Notes: generated by a model not told the origin, from the sequence alone. Counted from the first letter of the stretch, positions 8,750 through 17,542 are shown. The stretch is DNA of 64,000 bases from Clostridia bacterium (GCA_017473435.1 JAFULG010000002.1:106664-170663); one strand, 5' to 3'. Made by a program: numbers and translations.

Positions 8750-9607
8750 ATGAAAAAGAAAGCAAAAAAAGTATTGCTCATTGTTTTTATTACGGTTTTG
8801 TGTATGGCTCTCGGGGTAGCAGCAATTATGGTGCCACATATGTATATTCCTGAGATAAGCGATTCGCTTTCAATTTCAAGCCATACGTCACATCAGCCCC
8901 TTATGGTTGCGCACAGAGGCCTTTCGGGCATTGCTCCGCAGAATTCAATTCCTGCTGTTGAAAAGGCTATAGAGTATGGTTATGACGGATGTGAGTTTGA
9001 TATTCACACGACAAAAGACGGTAAGTGGGTAGTTATTCACAACGATACTGTTGATGATATGACTGACGGCGAGGGTAATGTGGAGGATTTCACCCTCGAG
9101 GAAATCCGTGAGCTCAGGCTTGATAACGGAAACGGAATTGAAAAGTATGAAAATCTTCAGGTGCCGACCTTGGATGAGGTGCTTGAAATCATAGCCGGAA
9201 GCGAGATTATACCTGTTATTGAAATAAAAAAGTGTGACGTTAAATATCTTCCTGACCTTAAGGCATTGCTTGAAAAGCACAGTCTTAGTGAAAGGGCTGA
9301 GATTATTTCCTTTACAAGGGAATACCTTGAAGCCTACAAAGAGCTTGACGCTCAGGCGGAAATGATGCTTCTTACAGGAGTTATTACCGAAGATGACGTT
9401 AACTGGTGCGTTGAAAACGGCGTTGACACTATTAATTTTTATTATTTCGGTTTTATAAAGGGTATAAAAGGATACAGTCTCGCAAAGGAGAAGGGCTTGC
9501 GTCTTGCGGCGTGGACTGTTGACAATACGGTTTATAAGGATGTAATGGTGCTTTTAGGCGCTGAGGCAATTACGACAAACAAGCTGATGGTAAGCAAGAA
9601 CAGGTAA
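8750..9607 (+). CDS. Glycerophosphodiester phosphodiesterase, membrane-anchored
   Basis: 285 residues. One N-terminal membrane segment (about 7-27) would place the enzyme domain outside the cell. The TIM-barrel domain has the family signatures: HRG of VAHRGLSG (about 49), the metal ligands in GCEFDIHTTKDG and the catalytic His in VVIHNDTVDD. It hydrolyses glycerophosphodiesters, possibly from phospholipid or teichoic-acid turnover, to glycerol-3-phosphate and an alcohol. It is a single gene with its own promoter, GGAGAAG as RBS, and a dispersed two-hairpin repeat plus a terminator downstream. Confidence 0.9.
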   Translation: MKKKAKKVLLIVFITVLCMALGVAAIMVPHMYIPEISDSLSISSHTSHQPLMVAHRGLSGIAPQNSIPAVEKAIEYGYDGCEFDIHTTKDGKWVVIHNDTVDDMTDGEGNVEDFTLEEIRELRLDNGNGIEKYENLQVPTLDEVLEIIAGSEIIPVIEIKKCDVKYLPDLKALLEKHSLSERAEIISFTREYLEAYKELDAQAEMMLLTGVITEDDVNWCVENGVDTINFYYFGFIKGIKGYSLAKEKGLRLAAWTVDNTVYKDVMVLLGAEAITTNKLMVSKNR

Positions 9608-9608
9608 G

Positions 9609-9663
9609 TTCTTAGGGTTACCTTTCTTTCAAGAAAGGTAACGCCCGACCGGCGAGGTCATAA
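9609..9663 (+). repeat. Dispersed two-hairpin repeat, copy A
   Basis: Copy after the GDPD gene. Hairpin 1 is TTACCTTTCTT / AAGAAAGGTAA; hairpin 2 is GACC-GGCGA-GGTC. Same family as the copies at 9731, 17315, 18518, 37033, 44173, 47945, 49909 and 63775. Confidence 0.85.
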
Positions 9664-9682
9664 AACAAATTCATATATTATT

Positions 9683-9707
9683 AAAGGTCACGATTTTCGT
9701 GACCTTT
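9683..9707. terminator. Bidirectional terminator between GDPD and GH2 genes
   Basis: AAAGGTCACG and CGTGACCTTT form a perfect 10-bp stem with a 5-base loop, and T-rich sequence follows. It serves the converging genes. Confidence 0.75.
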
Positions 9708-9730
9708 GTTTTATGGGCTCAATTATTCAA

Positions 9731-9778
9731 GCGCTCACTTCGAGCCAATCTTTCTTGTAAGAAAGAATCAAATAATTT
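9731..9778 (-). repeat. Dispersed two-hairpin repeat, copy B (diverged)
   Basis: Minus orientation, just after the GH2 stop. Hairpin 1 ATTCTTTCTT / AAGAAAGAT is kept; hairpin 2 is replaced by GCTC-gaagt-GAGC, a different sequence with the same fold. Confidence 0.65.
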
Positions 9779-12021
9779 TACTTGTTTTCCACTTCGTTAA
9801 GGTTTTCGTTTAACTTTAAAAGCTGATTTTTATCAAGCTCAATACCCAGCATACCGCCTGCGAGATTAAGCATTCTCAAAAGACTGAAAGAACCCAGCAT
9901 CTGTGACATACTCTCACTTTTGAGTGCCGCGGCTGTAACAGAGGAGTTTTCCTTGCTTGCGGCAAGAGAAGCTCTCATAATGTCGTTGAAAATTTCGTTG
10001 CCTCGTTCTGTTGCTATAATATCACTGATCTTTGAGTTAAGGGAAAGTCTGCCCTCAGGCTCGGTTACGTCAAACCAGTTGAGGATTGCTCCTTTTTCCT
10101 TTAAGCGGTATTTTTCATTGAAGGTGTCCGCTTTACGGATAACACATTCGTCCATATAGCTTCCTGAAATTGCTGTAAGATGTGATGTTCCCTTGTTGGG
10201 TATTTCAAAACGGAAAAAGTGATCATCTGATTTTTTCTTTTCAAAGCTTACCTTATTTACAAAAAGCTCAATCTCGGGCAAGTTAGAGTAGACGGTAACT
10301 ACGGTTGTATCTGTTTCTCTTTCGTCATATCTCTTGCCGCAAATGTGAACAAATGGGTCGTCGGAAAGCCAGGCCTTGTAAGCATAAAAGGCATCCTTTT
10401 TGTATTTGCGGTCGAAGGTTACAAGTCCCTTGTGATTCTGTCCGTTTTCTCCGCCTTCGTTTCTGGCATCTGCTCCGAAGTCAAACATATTCCACACATA
10501 GGTAGCCCAGAGATATTTGCGTGAGAAAAGCTGCTTTATAAGCTCCTCATGGTAATATGCCTGATATTCCTCTGTATAGTCGCCTTGTTGCGGACTTGAG
10601 GTGTGCCAGTCAAGACCCTCGCAGCCGTATTCACTGCAGCCGATGGGTATATCAGGGTGTTCTCGGTGAAAATTGTCAAACCACGGTCCGTTCATCGATG
10701 TGTCACCACCGTACCAACCGAAGTAATGGTTATAGGCTATGGTGTCAGGGATTTTTATATAAGGTGAATCTATGGGACATGGAGATACCGCCGCAACGGT
10801 GGTGGGTCTTGTTTTGTCCATTACGTGACAAAGATTATTCAGAAGTCTGTGGTTTTCAATAAGATCGGGATCTTTATCGTCTTTCATTGTAATTTCATTT
10901 GAAAGCCCCCACACAAAAATTGAAGGGTGGTTGTAATTCTGTGCAATAAGCTCCTTCATCTGATTTACTGTGTTTTCCTTTGCAGTAGGCATATGCTGTG
11001 AAATATAAGGAATTTCTGCCCAGACAAGCAAGCCTTTTTCGTCACACAGATCATAAAAATACTGATCGTGCTGATAATGTGCAAGACGTACCGTTGTTGC
11101 ACCGAGCTCCAGGATAAGCTCCATATCCTCGCGGTGATGCTCGGGTAAAAGAGCATTTCCTGTTCCAAGTCTGTCCTGGTGACGTGAAACACCTCTCAAG
11201 GGGTATTCTTCTCCGTTTAAAATAAAGCCATTGTCGGCAGTAATCTCAAAAAATCTGCAACCGAAACGGGTGCTTACCTCGTCAATGGCTGTATCGTTTT
11301 TTATAAGCTCTGCTTTTACAGAGTAAAGATAGGGGTCTTTTTTTCCGTGCCAGAGGTGAGGGTTGTCTATGGCGATGAGTGCAGAGCCGTCATTGTCAGC
11401 CATTGTTCGGATAATTTCTTGTCCGTCCTTATCAGAAACGGTAAAGATAATTTTCAGTCCGTCGGCATTTTTAATATGAGAAACAAGCTTTATCTCCGCT
11501 TTTTCTTTTGTTACTTCGGGTGTAACCTCAATTCCCGGAGCACCGTAATAGTCAAGATCAAAGTGACTTCCGGGCACACATATTATATTAACATCACGGT
11601 AAATGCCTCCGTAAAAGGTAAAGTCTGCCACTTGCGGATATACCCGGTCATTTCCGCTGTTGTCTGTTATAACGGAAATCAAAAAACGGTCGCGGATTCT
11701 GTCGGTGATATCAACACGGAAGGTGCTGTATCCGCCGTCATGTCGGTAGATGCTTACTCCGTTTATAAATATTTCTGCTGAGGAGTTTGCGCCTTTGAAT
11801 TCAAGATAATATTTTTCGCTTTCAGGCAGGTCTGATTTTAAAAGCTCCTTCTGATAACAGGCGTATCCGCGGTAATAATCGTTTCCTCCGTCCTGGCCGT
11901 CAATGGCATTATAGGTGTGAGGCAGATTAACAAAACACCATTCCTTGTCAATTTTTTCAGGAGGCTCCGTAATGCCTTTACGAAAGCTCCATTTGCTGTT
12001 GATGCTGATAACTTGACGCAT
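9778..12021 (-). CDS. Glycoside hydrolase family 2 beta-galactosidase
   Basis: 747 residues, no signal peptide, so cytoplasmic. Domain order is the standard sugar-binding jelly roll (about 40-170), Ig-like domain (about 175-265) and TIM barrel (about 268-560). The acid/base Glu is in WGLSNEITM and the nucleophile Glu in IGCSEYGCEG. The GENGQNHKGLVTFDRKYKKDAF segment region is typical of beta-galactosidase-like members rather than glucuronidases, although the exact sugar is an inference. From about residue 660 there is a helical C-terminal extension similar to that of the GH3 enzyme at 3913. The gene lies 12 bases after the GPH symporter gene, so uptake and cleavage of a beta-galactoside-type sugar are probably co-transcribed. 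A GGAGAT RBS precedes the ATG. Confidence 0.93.
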   Translation of the reverse strand: MRQVISINSKWSFRKGITEPPEKIDKEWCFVNLPHTYNAIDGQDGGNDYYRGYACYQKELLKSDLPESEKYYLEFKGANSSAEIFINGVSIYRHDGGYSTFRVDITDRIRDRFLISVITDNSGNDRVYPQVADFTFYGGIYRDVNIICVPGSHFDLDYYGAPGIEVTPEVTKEKAEIKLVSHIKNADGLKIIFTVSDKDGQEIIRTMADNDGSALIAIDNPHLWHGKKDPYLYSVKAELIKNDTAIDEVSTRFGCRFFEITADNGFILNGEEYPLRGVSRHQDRLGTGNALLPEHHREDMELILELGATTVRLAHYQHDQYFYDLCDEKGLLVWAEIPYISQHMPTAKENTVNQMKELIAQNYNHPSIFVWGLSNEITMKDDKDPDLIENHRLLNNLCHVMDKTRPTTVAAVSPCPIDSPYIKIPDTIAYNHYFGWYGGDTSMNGPWFDNFHREHPDIPIGCSEYGCEGLDWHTSSPQQGDYTEEYQAYYHEELIKQLFSRKYLWATYVWNMFDFGADARNEGGENGQNHKGLVTFDRKYKKDAFYAYKAWLSDDPFVHICGKRYDERETDTTVVTVYSNLPEIELFVNKVSFEKKKSDDHFFRFEIPNKGTSHLTAISGSYMDECVIRKADTFNEKYRLKEKGAILNWFDVTEPEGRLSLNSKISDIIATERGNEIFNDIMRASLAASKENSSVTAAALKSESMSQMLGSFSLLRMLNLAGGMLGIELDKNQLLKLNENLNEVENK

Positions 12022-12033
12022 AGTAAATCTCCT

Positions 12034-13428
12034 TTATTGGTTGTTTTGATGCTTATCCTTTAAAATTCGTACGTTTTCGTCAACCTGTTTTTTATGAAGA
12101 GGATACCAGAACCATAAAATGGCTGCAAGCAGAATAAGTCCTATTGCAGGAACAAGAGTGGCAATATCAAAAATACCGTCCTTAATCTTGGCGGTAATGT
12201 TTTCGGCATCGTAGCCTATAAAAGATAAAAGTGCGCCCGAAACACCGGAGGATGCAGCCTGACCGAGCTTTCTTGCGAAAGAATAGAGGGCGTAAACAGA
12301 ACCGTCCTCACGTATACCGTTTCTGATTTCACTGTAGTCGATTACATCGGTGATAAGAGCCCAGCTCACCATAGCAAAAACGCCGAGACCTATCCATGAA
12401 ACACCTTGAAAGGCAATAAACACATAAACATTTTCAGGTCTGACAAAATACAGTAGGAGAGTTACAACTCCGGCAAAAAGATTTGAAATTACGCTCACCT
12501 CGGCTTTGCCGAAGCGGTGGGCGAGAGGCTTGGCAACAATTGCGGCAATAGCCATACCGCCTGTCATAAGCACTGTGGAAAGGCTTATCATTTTTGCGTT
12601 GCTGTAGGTTACGGGATAAACGTAGTTTGCCATCTGTTGCATTGTAAGCTGAGCGAGCAGCATAACAACTGAAGCGGCAATGATTGAAATAAGTGCCCGG
12701 TTTTTCAGTGCGTTTTTAAGCATCACAAAGACATTGTTGTCAGCTGAGGCTTCTGCTGTAGGGGTTGAGTGCACTCGCTCTGTTGTAAGGCTGAAGCAGA
12801 GAAGATAGCAGATTACGGCAAGCAGAGAAAAAACTGCCGCGGCAATAGTAAAACGGGTGCTGTCTATAACATCAATGCCCAGAGCAGTGTCTTTTTTGAA
12901 GGCGATGAGAGGAACACCTGCTGTGACGATTGCACCGGCGAGCATACCGCCGAGGGTTCGAAAGGTAGAAAGTGATTGTCTGTCACCGGGCTCGGGTGAG
13001 ATTGAAGAAGCCATTGAGCCGTAGGGAATATTGATTGACGTATAAAAAACAGAACCCCAAAGAATATATGTTACAAACAGATAAACAACCTTAAAATAAT
13101 AGGGCATATCTGATAAAGAGCCTTGATACATAAGAAAAGAGGCAATGGCGACAGGGCCGCTCATTCTTCTTATCCATGGGCGGAATTTGCCGTTTGAGGT
13201 TGTTTTGCTTTTATCGCATATTCTGCCCATTGCAACGTCGGTAAAGGCATCAACAATACGTGCAACCATCATAACGATACCGACAACGCCTGCGCTTACG
13301 CCCATAATGTCGGTGTAGAATTTCATAAGAAAGCTTGAAGAAAAAAGAAAGGTAAAGTCGTTGCCAAGGTCGCCGAAAAGGTAGCCTAGTTTATCTTTAA
13401 TGCCAAAGATTCGTTCTTTATCGTTCAT
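12034..13428 (-). CDS. GPH-family glycoside/sugar cation symporter
   Basis: 464 residues and about 12 membrane segments, of the glycoside-pentoside-hexuronide (MelB/XynP-like) branch of the major facilitator superfamily. The N-terminal KLGYLFGDLGNDFTF motif and the DVAMGRICDKSKT loop are typical. It should import a mono- or disaccharide with Na+ or H+. I chose the ATG at 13428 because AAAGGA lies 11 bases upstream; the frame stays open to a TTG at 13446, but that TTG overlaps the RBS. The gene is followed by the GH2 enzyme, its likely partner. No regulator gene is adjacent. Confidence 0.92.
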   Translation of the reverse strand: MNDKERIFGIKDKLGYLFGDLGNDFTFLFSSSFLMKFYTDIMGVSAGVVGIVMMVARIVDAFTDVAMGRICDKSKTTSNGKFRPWIRRMSGPVAIASFLMYQGSLSDMPYYFKVVYLFVTYILWGSVFYTSINIPYGSMASSISPEPGDRQSLSTFRTLGGMLAGAIVTAGVPLIAFKKDTALGIDVIDSTRFTIAAAVFSLLAVICYLLCFSLTTERVHSTPTAEASADNNVFVMLKNALKNRALISIIAASVVMLLAQLTMQQMANYVYPVTYSNAKMISLSTVLMTGGMAIAAIVAKPLAHRFGKAEVSVISNLFAGVVTLLLYFVRPENVYVFIAFQGVSWIGLGVFAMVSWALITDVIDYSEIRNGIREDGSVYALYSFARKLGQAASSGVSGALLSFIGYDAENITAKIKDGIFDIATLVPAIGLILLAAILWFWYPLHKKQVDENVRILKDKHQNNQ

Positions 13429-13520
13429 TCGGAAAGATCCTTTCAAAACACATTACTGTAATTATTTTGGGAAGATTTTTTGAAAGAATACATAAAACTC
13501 AGGATAAAAATAAAAAACAG

Positions 13521-13549
13521 TTGAGCTTGATAAAAAACTGTGATATAAT
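13521..13549 (+). promoter_or_regulatory. Promoter of the DUF554 gene
   Basis: -35 TTGAGC (13521-13526), 17-base spacer, -10 TATAAT (13544-13549), 34 bases before the ATG. Confidence 0.75.
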
Positions 13550-13582
13550 ACGTTTTAATTTAAAAAATAAGGAAGTTGTAAT

Positions 13583-14299
13583 ATGGTTGGTGTTGTTGTT
13601 AACGTTTCAACGGTGCTTCTTGGCAGTTTTATCGGACTTGTTTTTAAAAAGGGCATTTCAAAAAAATACAGCGATGCAGTTATGACCGGTATCGGTCTTT
13701 GCACGGTACTCATCGGCGTTCAGGGAATGCTGAAAGGTGAAAATGTTCTTGTTGCAATTATCTCTATGGTGCTCGGCGCTATTGCGGGAACTGCTTTGGA
13801 TATTGACGGCAAGCTTAACGGGGCAGGTGATTTCCTTTCAAGGAAGCTAAAAAAAGGAAACGGCGACAAGGTCAGCCTTTCTGAGGGCTTCGTTACGGCA
13901 AGCCTGTTATTCTGTGTGGGTGCTATGACAATTGTCGGCTCCCTTAACTCCGGACTGAAGGGCGACCACAGCATGATATTTACAAAAAGCGTTCTCGACT
14001 TTTTCTCCTCGATGATGCTTTCTGCTTCGCTCGGTATCGGAGTTCCCTTTGCGGCACTTTTTGTGTTGGTTTTTCAGGGAGGAATCGTTCTTCTTGCAGG
14101 CGTGCTTGAGCCGATTTTGAGTGCAGCTGCTGTCGCGGAAACCACTTGTGTAGGCTCACTGATGATTCTCTCTCTCGGACTTAATCTTACGGGTATCGGT
14201 AAATTCAAGGTTGCAAATTATCTGCCTGCTTTGTTGTTTGTACCGTTTGTATGTTATTTGTTCGAATTTTTAGGCAGATACATTCCTGCTTTATCATAA
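13583..14299 (+). CDS. DUF554 (YdfK-like) membrane protein
   Basis: 238 residues with about six or seven hydrophobic segments and the DUF554 hallmarks: a Gly-rich start VVVNVSTVLLGSFIGL, the loop KGISKKYSDAVMTGIGLCT and the later CVGAMTIVGSLNSGL. The family is an integral inner-membrane protein of unknown transport function. Its stop is 23 bases before the start of the EamA transporter gene, so the two are likely co-transcribed. RBS AAGGAAG precedes the ATG. Confidence 0.9.
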   Translation: MVGVVVNVSTVLLGSFIGLVFKKGISKKYSDAVMTGIGLCTVLIGVQGMLKGENVLVAIISMVLGAIAGTALDIDGKLNGAGDFLSRKLKKGNGDKVSLSEGFVTASLLFCVGAMTIVGSLNSGLKGDHSMIFTKSVLDFFSSMMLSASLGIGVPFAALFVLVFQGGIVLLAGVLEPILSAAAVAETTCVGSLMILSLGLNLTGIGKFKVANYLPALLFVPFVCYLFEFLGRYIPALS

Positions 14300-14322
14300 T
14301 TTCAAAGGACGGAAAAAATCAC

Positions 14323-15237
14323 GTGAAACAGAACAGTAAAAATCAGCTTATCGGCTCTGCCTTGCTTTTGATCTGCGCTTTTATATGGGGTAGTGCGTTT
14401 GTTGCACAAACTACGGGTGCAGAGTATGTTGGACCCTTTACTTTTATATATCTTCGCAGCTTTCTCGGAGGAGCGGTGCTGCTTCCTGTAATATTTGTTA
14501 TGGGAAAATTCAGAAATACAGAAGAAAAAAATTCAAATGGAAAAAACAGCAGGAAAACTCTTTTTATAGGTGGTCTCTGCTGCGGTGCGGCGCTTTGCTT
14601 TGCCTCTGTTTTTCAGCAGGCAGGTATTGACAAGGGTACAGATCCCGGTAAAGCAGGATTTATTACTGCGCTCTATATTCTGCTTGTTCCTCTTTCGTCT
14701 CTTTTTATGAAAAAACGTGTCAGACCGATTATCTGGCCTTGTATAGCTGCATCTGTTGTTGCGCTTTATTTGCTTTGTGTTACAGATAGCAACTCTATAG
14801 AGCTTTCTGATTTGCTTGTGCTTATCTGTGCTGTCCTTTATACAGTTCATATTCTTGTTATTGATAAGGTTTCGCCGCATGTTGACGGTGTAAAGCTTTC
14901 CTGTATACAGTTTTTTGTTGCGGGTGTTATAAGTCTTGTTCCTGCGATTATTTATGAGGGCGTTGATTTTGAGGCAATCAGGGCTGCAATGCCGTCGGTA
15001 GCCTATGCAGGCATAATGTCAAGCGGTGTGGCTTATACTTTGCAGATTTTAGGTCAGCAGAAAACAGAGCCTACCCTTGCTTCGATGATAATGAGCCTTG
15101 AAAGCGTTTTTGCCGTGCTTACGTCAATGGCGGTGCTTCATCTTGCACCGACACCGAGAGAGGCAATAGGATGCGTTATAATGTTTGCCGCAATTATTGT
15201 TGCGCAGCTTCCTGAAAGAAAAAAGAAAATTCAATAA
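14323..15237 (+). CDS. EamA/DMT-family transporter
   Basis: 304 residues with ten predicted membrane helices in two five-helix EamA repeats (drug/metabolite transporter superfamily). Motifs seen: LICAFIWGSAFVAQ in helix 1, GPFTFIYLRSFLGG, and in the second repeat ASMIMSLESVFAVLTSM. It probably exports a small metabolite; the substrate is unknown. The start is GTG at 14323, with AAAGGACGG about 11 bases upstream; the reading frame is open further upstream but would overlap the DUF554 gene without an RBS. Confidence 0.88.
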   Translation: MKQNSKNQLIGSALLLICAFIWGSAFVAQTTGAEYVGPFTFIYLRSFLGGAVLLPVIFVMGKFRNTEEKNSNGKNSRKTLFIGGLCCGAALCFASVFQQAGIDKGTDPGKAGFITALYILLVPLSSLFMKKRVRPIIWPCIAASVVALYLLCVTDSNSIELSDLLVLICAVLYTVHILVIDKVSPHVDGVKLSCIQFFVAGVISLVPAIIYEGVDFEAIRAAMPSVAYAGIMSSGVAYTLQILGQQKTEPTLASMIMSLESVFAVLTSMAVLHLAPTPREAIGCVIMFAAIIVAQLPERKKKIQ

Positions 15238-15251
15238 AAAATATTTTTTAA

Positions 15252-15280
15252 TTTACAAACTTAAAATTTTATGTTAAAAT
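15252..15280 (+). promoter_or_regulatory. Promoter of the galactose mutarotase gene
   Basis: -35 TTTACA (15252-15257), 17-base spacer, -10 TAAAAT (15275-15280). An inverted repeat begins inside the -10 box (15278-15308). Confidence 0.65.
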
Positions 15281-15313
15281 TAACCGATAGGAAATCTATT
15301 GGTTAATTTTTTT
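15278..15313. promoter_or_regulatory. Inverted repeat over the galM transcription start: operator or terminator
   Basis: AATTAACC (15278-15285) and GGTTAATT (15301-15308) are inverted repeats with a partly paired interior, followed by a T run. It could end EamA transcripts, or be a repressor operator because it overlaps the -10 box and expected start site. Confidence 0.55.
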
Positions 15314-15327
15314 ACAGGAGAAAAATT

Positions 15328-16368
15328 ATGAGCGTAATAAAAACACTTTTTGACACAATGCCCGACGGTACAGCTGTTCACCTTTTCACTATTGAAAACA
15401 ACAACGGCGTTTCCGCAGGTATTATTACACGCGGTGCAACTCTTCAGAGCTTCTGCTGTCCCGATAAAGAGGGCAAGACGGGCGATATTATTATGGGCTT
15501 TGATACCGTAGCCGGCCATATGGCTTCAGGCACATATACCGGTAACATCATCGGTCAGTATGCCAACAGACTCTGCGAGGGTAAGTTCAAAGTAAACGGT
15601 GAAGAGTATCAGGTAACACAGAATGAAAAAGGCAAGACCTGTCTTCACGGTGGCGGAGAGTTCAACAGCGCAATCTGGAATGCAATCATCATTGATGACG
15701 ATGCCGTTGAATTCACCTACAAGAGCCCCGACGGCAAGGAGGGCTTCCCCGGTAACCTTGACGTAACCGTTACCTATGTTCTTACAGACAGAAATGAGCT
15801 TGAAATTCACTACAAGGCTGTTACTGATAAGGACACTATCATCAATATGACAAACCACGCTTACTTTAATCTCGGTGGTACAGAAAACGGTAATGTGCTT
15901 GACACAGAGCTTATGCTCAACTGTGACTACTATACTCCCACTGACGCTAACAGTATCCCTACGGGCGAATTAAGAAGCGTTAAGGGTACAGCCTTTGACT
16001 TTACCGAGGGCAAGAAAATCGGCAAGGATATCGGTGCAGATGACGAACAGCTTATTATGTGTCGTGGCTATGACCACAATTTCTGTGTAAACGGTGAGGC
16101 CGGTAAGCTTCGTCTTGTTGCAAAGGCAAAGGACGAAAAGAGTGGAAGAAAGCTCGAGGTTATGAGTGACCTTCCCGGAGTTCAGCTTTACACGGGTAAC
16201 TTCCTTGACGGTAGCGAAACCGGCAAGGGCGGTTTTAAGCTTGAAAAGCATTACGGCTTCTGCCTTGAAACACAGTATTATCCCGATACACCTAACCACG
16301 CAGATTTCCCCCAGTGCACATTCAAAAAAGGAGAAAAATTTGAAAGTCTCACGATTTTCAAGGTTTAA
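15328..16368 (+). CDS. galM: Aldose 1-epimerase (galactose mutarotase)
   Basis: 346 residues, the normal length, cytoplasmic. It interconverts the alpha and beta anomers of galactose or glucose, the first step after beta-galactoside cleavage. Family signatures: GNIIGQYANRL near the N-terminus, the catalytic His in MTNHAYFNLGG (about 175), and the catalytic Glu in CLETQYYPDTPNH (about 312). RBS AGGAG lies 7 bases before the ATG. The gene is followed at 27 bases by the phosphoesterase gene, so the two may share a transcript. It plausibly serves the GH2/GPH genes nearby. Confidence 0.95.
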   Translation: MSVIKTLFDTMPDGTAVHLFTIENNNGVSAGIITRGATLQSFCCPDKEGKTGDIIMGFDTVAGHMASGTYTGNIIGQYANRLCEGKFKVNGEEYQVTQNEKGKTCLHGGGEFNSAIWNAIIIDDDAVEFTYKSPDGKEGFPGNLDVTVTYVLTDRNELEIHYKAVTDKDTIINMTNHAYFNLGGTENGNVLDTELMLNCDYYTPTDANSIPTGELRSVKGTAFDFTEGKKIGKDIGADDEQLIMCRGYDHNFCVNGEAGKLRLVAKAKDEKSGRKLEVMSDLPGVQLYTGNFLDGSETGKGGFKLEKHYGFCLETQYYPDTPNHADFPQCTFKKGEKFESLTIFKV

Positions 16369-16395
16369 TAAATTAAAAGAAAGAAGGCATTTAAA

Positions 16396-17301
16396 GTGGA
16401 TGTTTCAACAGTATTAACTTATGCAAAGGACCTTATTGCAACAATGATGACTTTGCTTATGATGCTCTCACCGGCTTTTGGCAGTACCGGTGCAGCATAT
16501 ACAGCAGAAAACCCCGAGGAGCTTGTAGCAAGCCTTGCGGTCGTCTCAGACATTCATGTTGAAACAAACAACCCCACAAGCTTTACCAATTTCAAAAATA
16601 TTCTTGAAGGCATCAAGGGCGGTGAAAACATTGATGCAGCTGTTTACACAGGTGACAATGTTATGAACGGTCAGCTTCTTGAAAACCTTTTCTTCTACCT
16701 CGGTGTAAGAGGCGTGATGCCTGCCGAGAAGAACTACGTTGTTATGGGTAACCACGATATTGGCAATGGCACGGGCGATTTTACCGAGCATAAGAACAAC
16801 TTTATTACAAACAACAGACTTTACCTCGGCAACAACGTTGGCGACGGTTATTACTACAGAGTAGAAAACGGCTGTTATATGATTTTCCTCGGTCTAGAGG
16901 ATCTTACCGTCAATACAAGCGTAATGACTCAGAAGCAGCTTGATTGGTTTGCAGGTGTACTTGACGAGGCGAAGGCAAAGAACGCTCCCGTTATAGTATT
17001 CAATCATCATCCTATCGATTACCTTGAGGGCGTACCTTCAGACAGTCTTGTTAAACTTTGCAAGGATTACAGCAAGCTTATTTATGTACACGGTCACATT
17101 CACGATCACCTCGGCTCAGACAACTTCTACAATGTTGAAGGAATTGACTGTATCAATCTTCCGCGTTGCACAGAAACCGTAGACTATGAGGCTGGCGACG
17201 GTATTGTTGTTGAGCTTTATGATGATATGTTTGTTGTAAGAGGCAGAGATTTCATCAAGGGTGAATGGATTGACGGCTTGAGATACGAATACAAGTTTTA
17301 A
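16396..17301 (+). CDS. Metallophosphoesterase with N-terminal membrane segment
   Basis: 301 residues with a GTG start (AGAAGG about 9 bases upstream). A hydrophobic N-terminal segment (about 11-33, MMTLLMMLSPAFG) may be a signal peptide or anchor. The calcineurin-like metal-site motifs occur in order: SDIHVE (about 51), YTGDNVMNG (about 81), MGNHDIGNG (about 117), FNHHPID (about 204) and HGHIHDH (about 231). All dinuclear-metal ligands are present, so it is probably an active phosphatase or phosphodiesterase outside the cytoplasm. The substrate is unknown. Confidence 0.88.
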   Translation: MDVSTVLTYAKDLIATMMTLLMMLSPAFGSTGAAYTAENPEELVASLAVVSDIHVETNNPTSFTNFKNILEGIKGGENIDAAVYTGDNVMNGQLLENLFFYLGVRGVMPAEKNYVVMGNHDIGNGTGDFTEHKNNFITNNRLYLGNNVGDGYYYRVENGCYMIFLGLEDLTVNTSVMTQKQLDWFAGVLDEAKAKNAPVIVFNHHPIDYLEGVPSDSLVKLCKDYSKLIYVHGHIHDHLGSDNFYNVEGIDCINLPRCTETVDYEAGDGIVVELYDDMFVVRGRDFIKGEWIDGLRYEYKF

Positions 17302-17314
17302 GTAAAAACACGAA

Positions 17315-17481
17315 AAGTTCTTTTGGTTACTTTTCTTTCAAAAAAAGCCCTCTTGCGGTTCCCAAAATTTCCTTGTGCCTTGGAGCGGCACGGAAATTTT
17401 GACCGCTACGCCATCCTCGCCTCGTTTCATCCGCCACAGGCGGCACTTCGGCGACGATGCCCGACCGGCGAGGTCATAAAA
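17315..17481 (+). repeat. Dispersed two-hairpin repeat, copy C, with an internal insertion
   Basis: Starts AAAGTTCTTTTGGTTACTTTTC like other copies and ends with GCCCGACCGGCGAGGTC, but about 115 bases are inserted between the arms of hairpin 1. The insert itself folds: CAAAATTTCC pairs with GGAAATTTTG. Confidence 0.75.
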
Positions 17482-17494
17482 CAAAATAACATTA

Positions 17495-17524
17495 AAGGTC
17501 ACGTCAGTAAAAAGACGTGACCTT
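17495..17524. terminator. Bidirectional terminator
   Basis: AAGGTCACGTC and GACGTGACCTT form a perfect 11-bp stem between the converging genes ending at 17301 and 17543. Confidence 0.75.
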
Positions 17525-17542
17525 GTTGTTTCGTATGTGGTT

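Noticed and set aside
9778-12021. Beta-glucuronidase instead of beta-galactosidase
   Set aside because: The GQNHKGLVTFDR region is typical of the galactosidase-like branch, although the sequence alone cannot exclude it.
5049-14332. Near-parS words (GTTTCACGTGA-type) at about 5049, 5827, 6772 and 14317
   Set aside because: Each matches at most 13 of the 16 bases of TGTTTCACGTGAAACA and some lie inside genes. No perfect copy is seen, so I do not call parS sites.
17323-17520. Open frames over the split repeat
   Set aside because: They fall within repeat copy C and its terminator.
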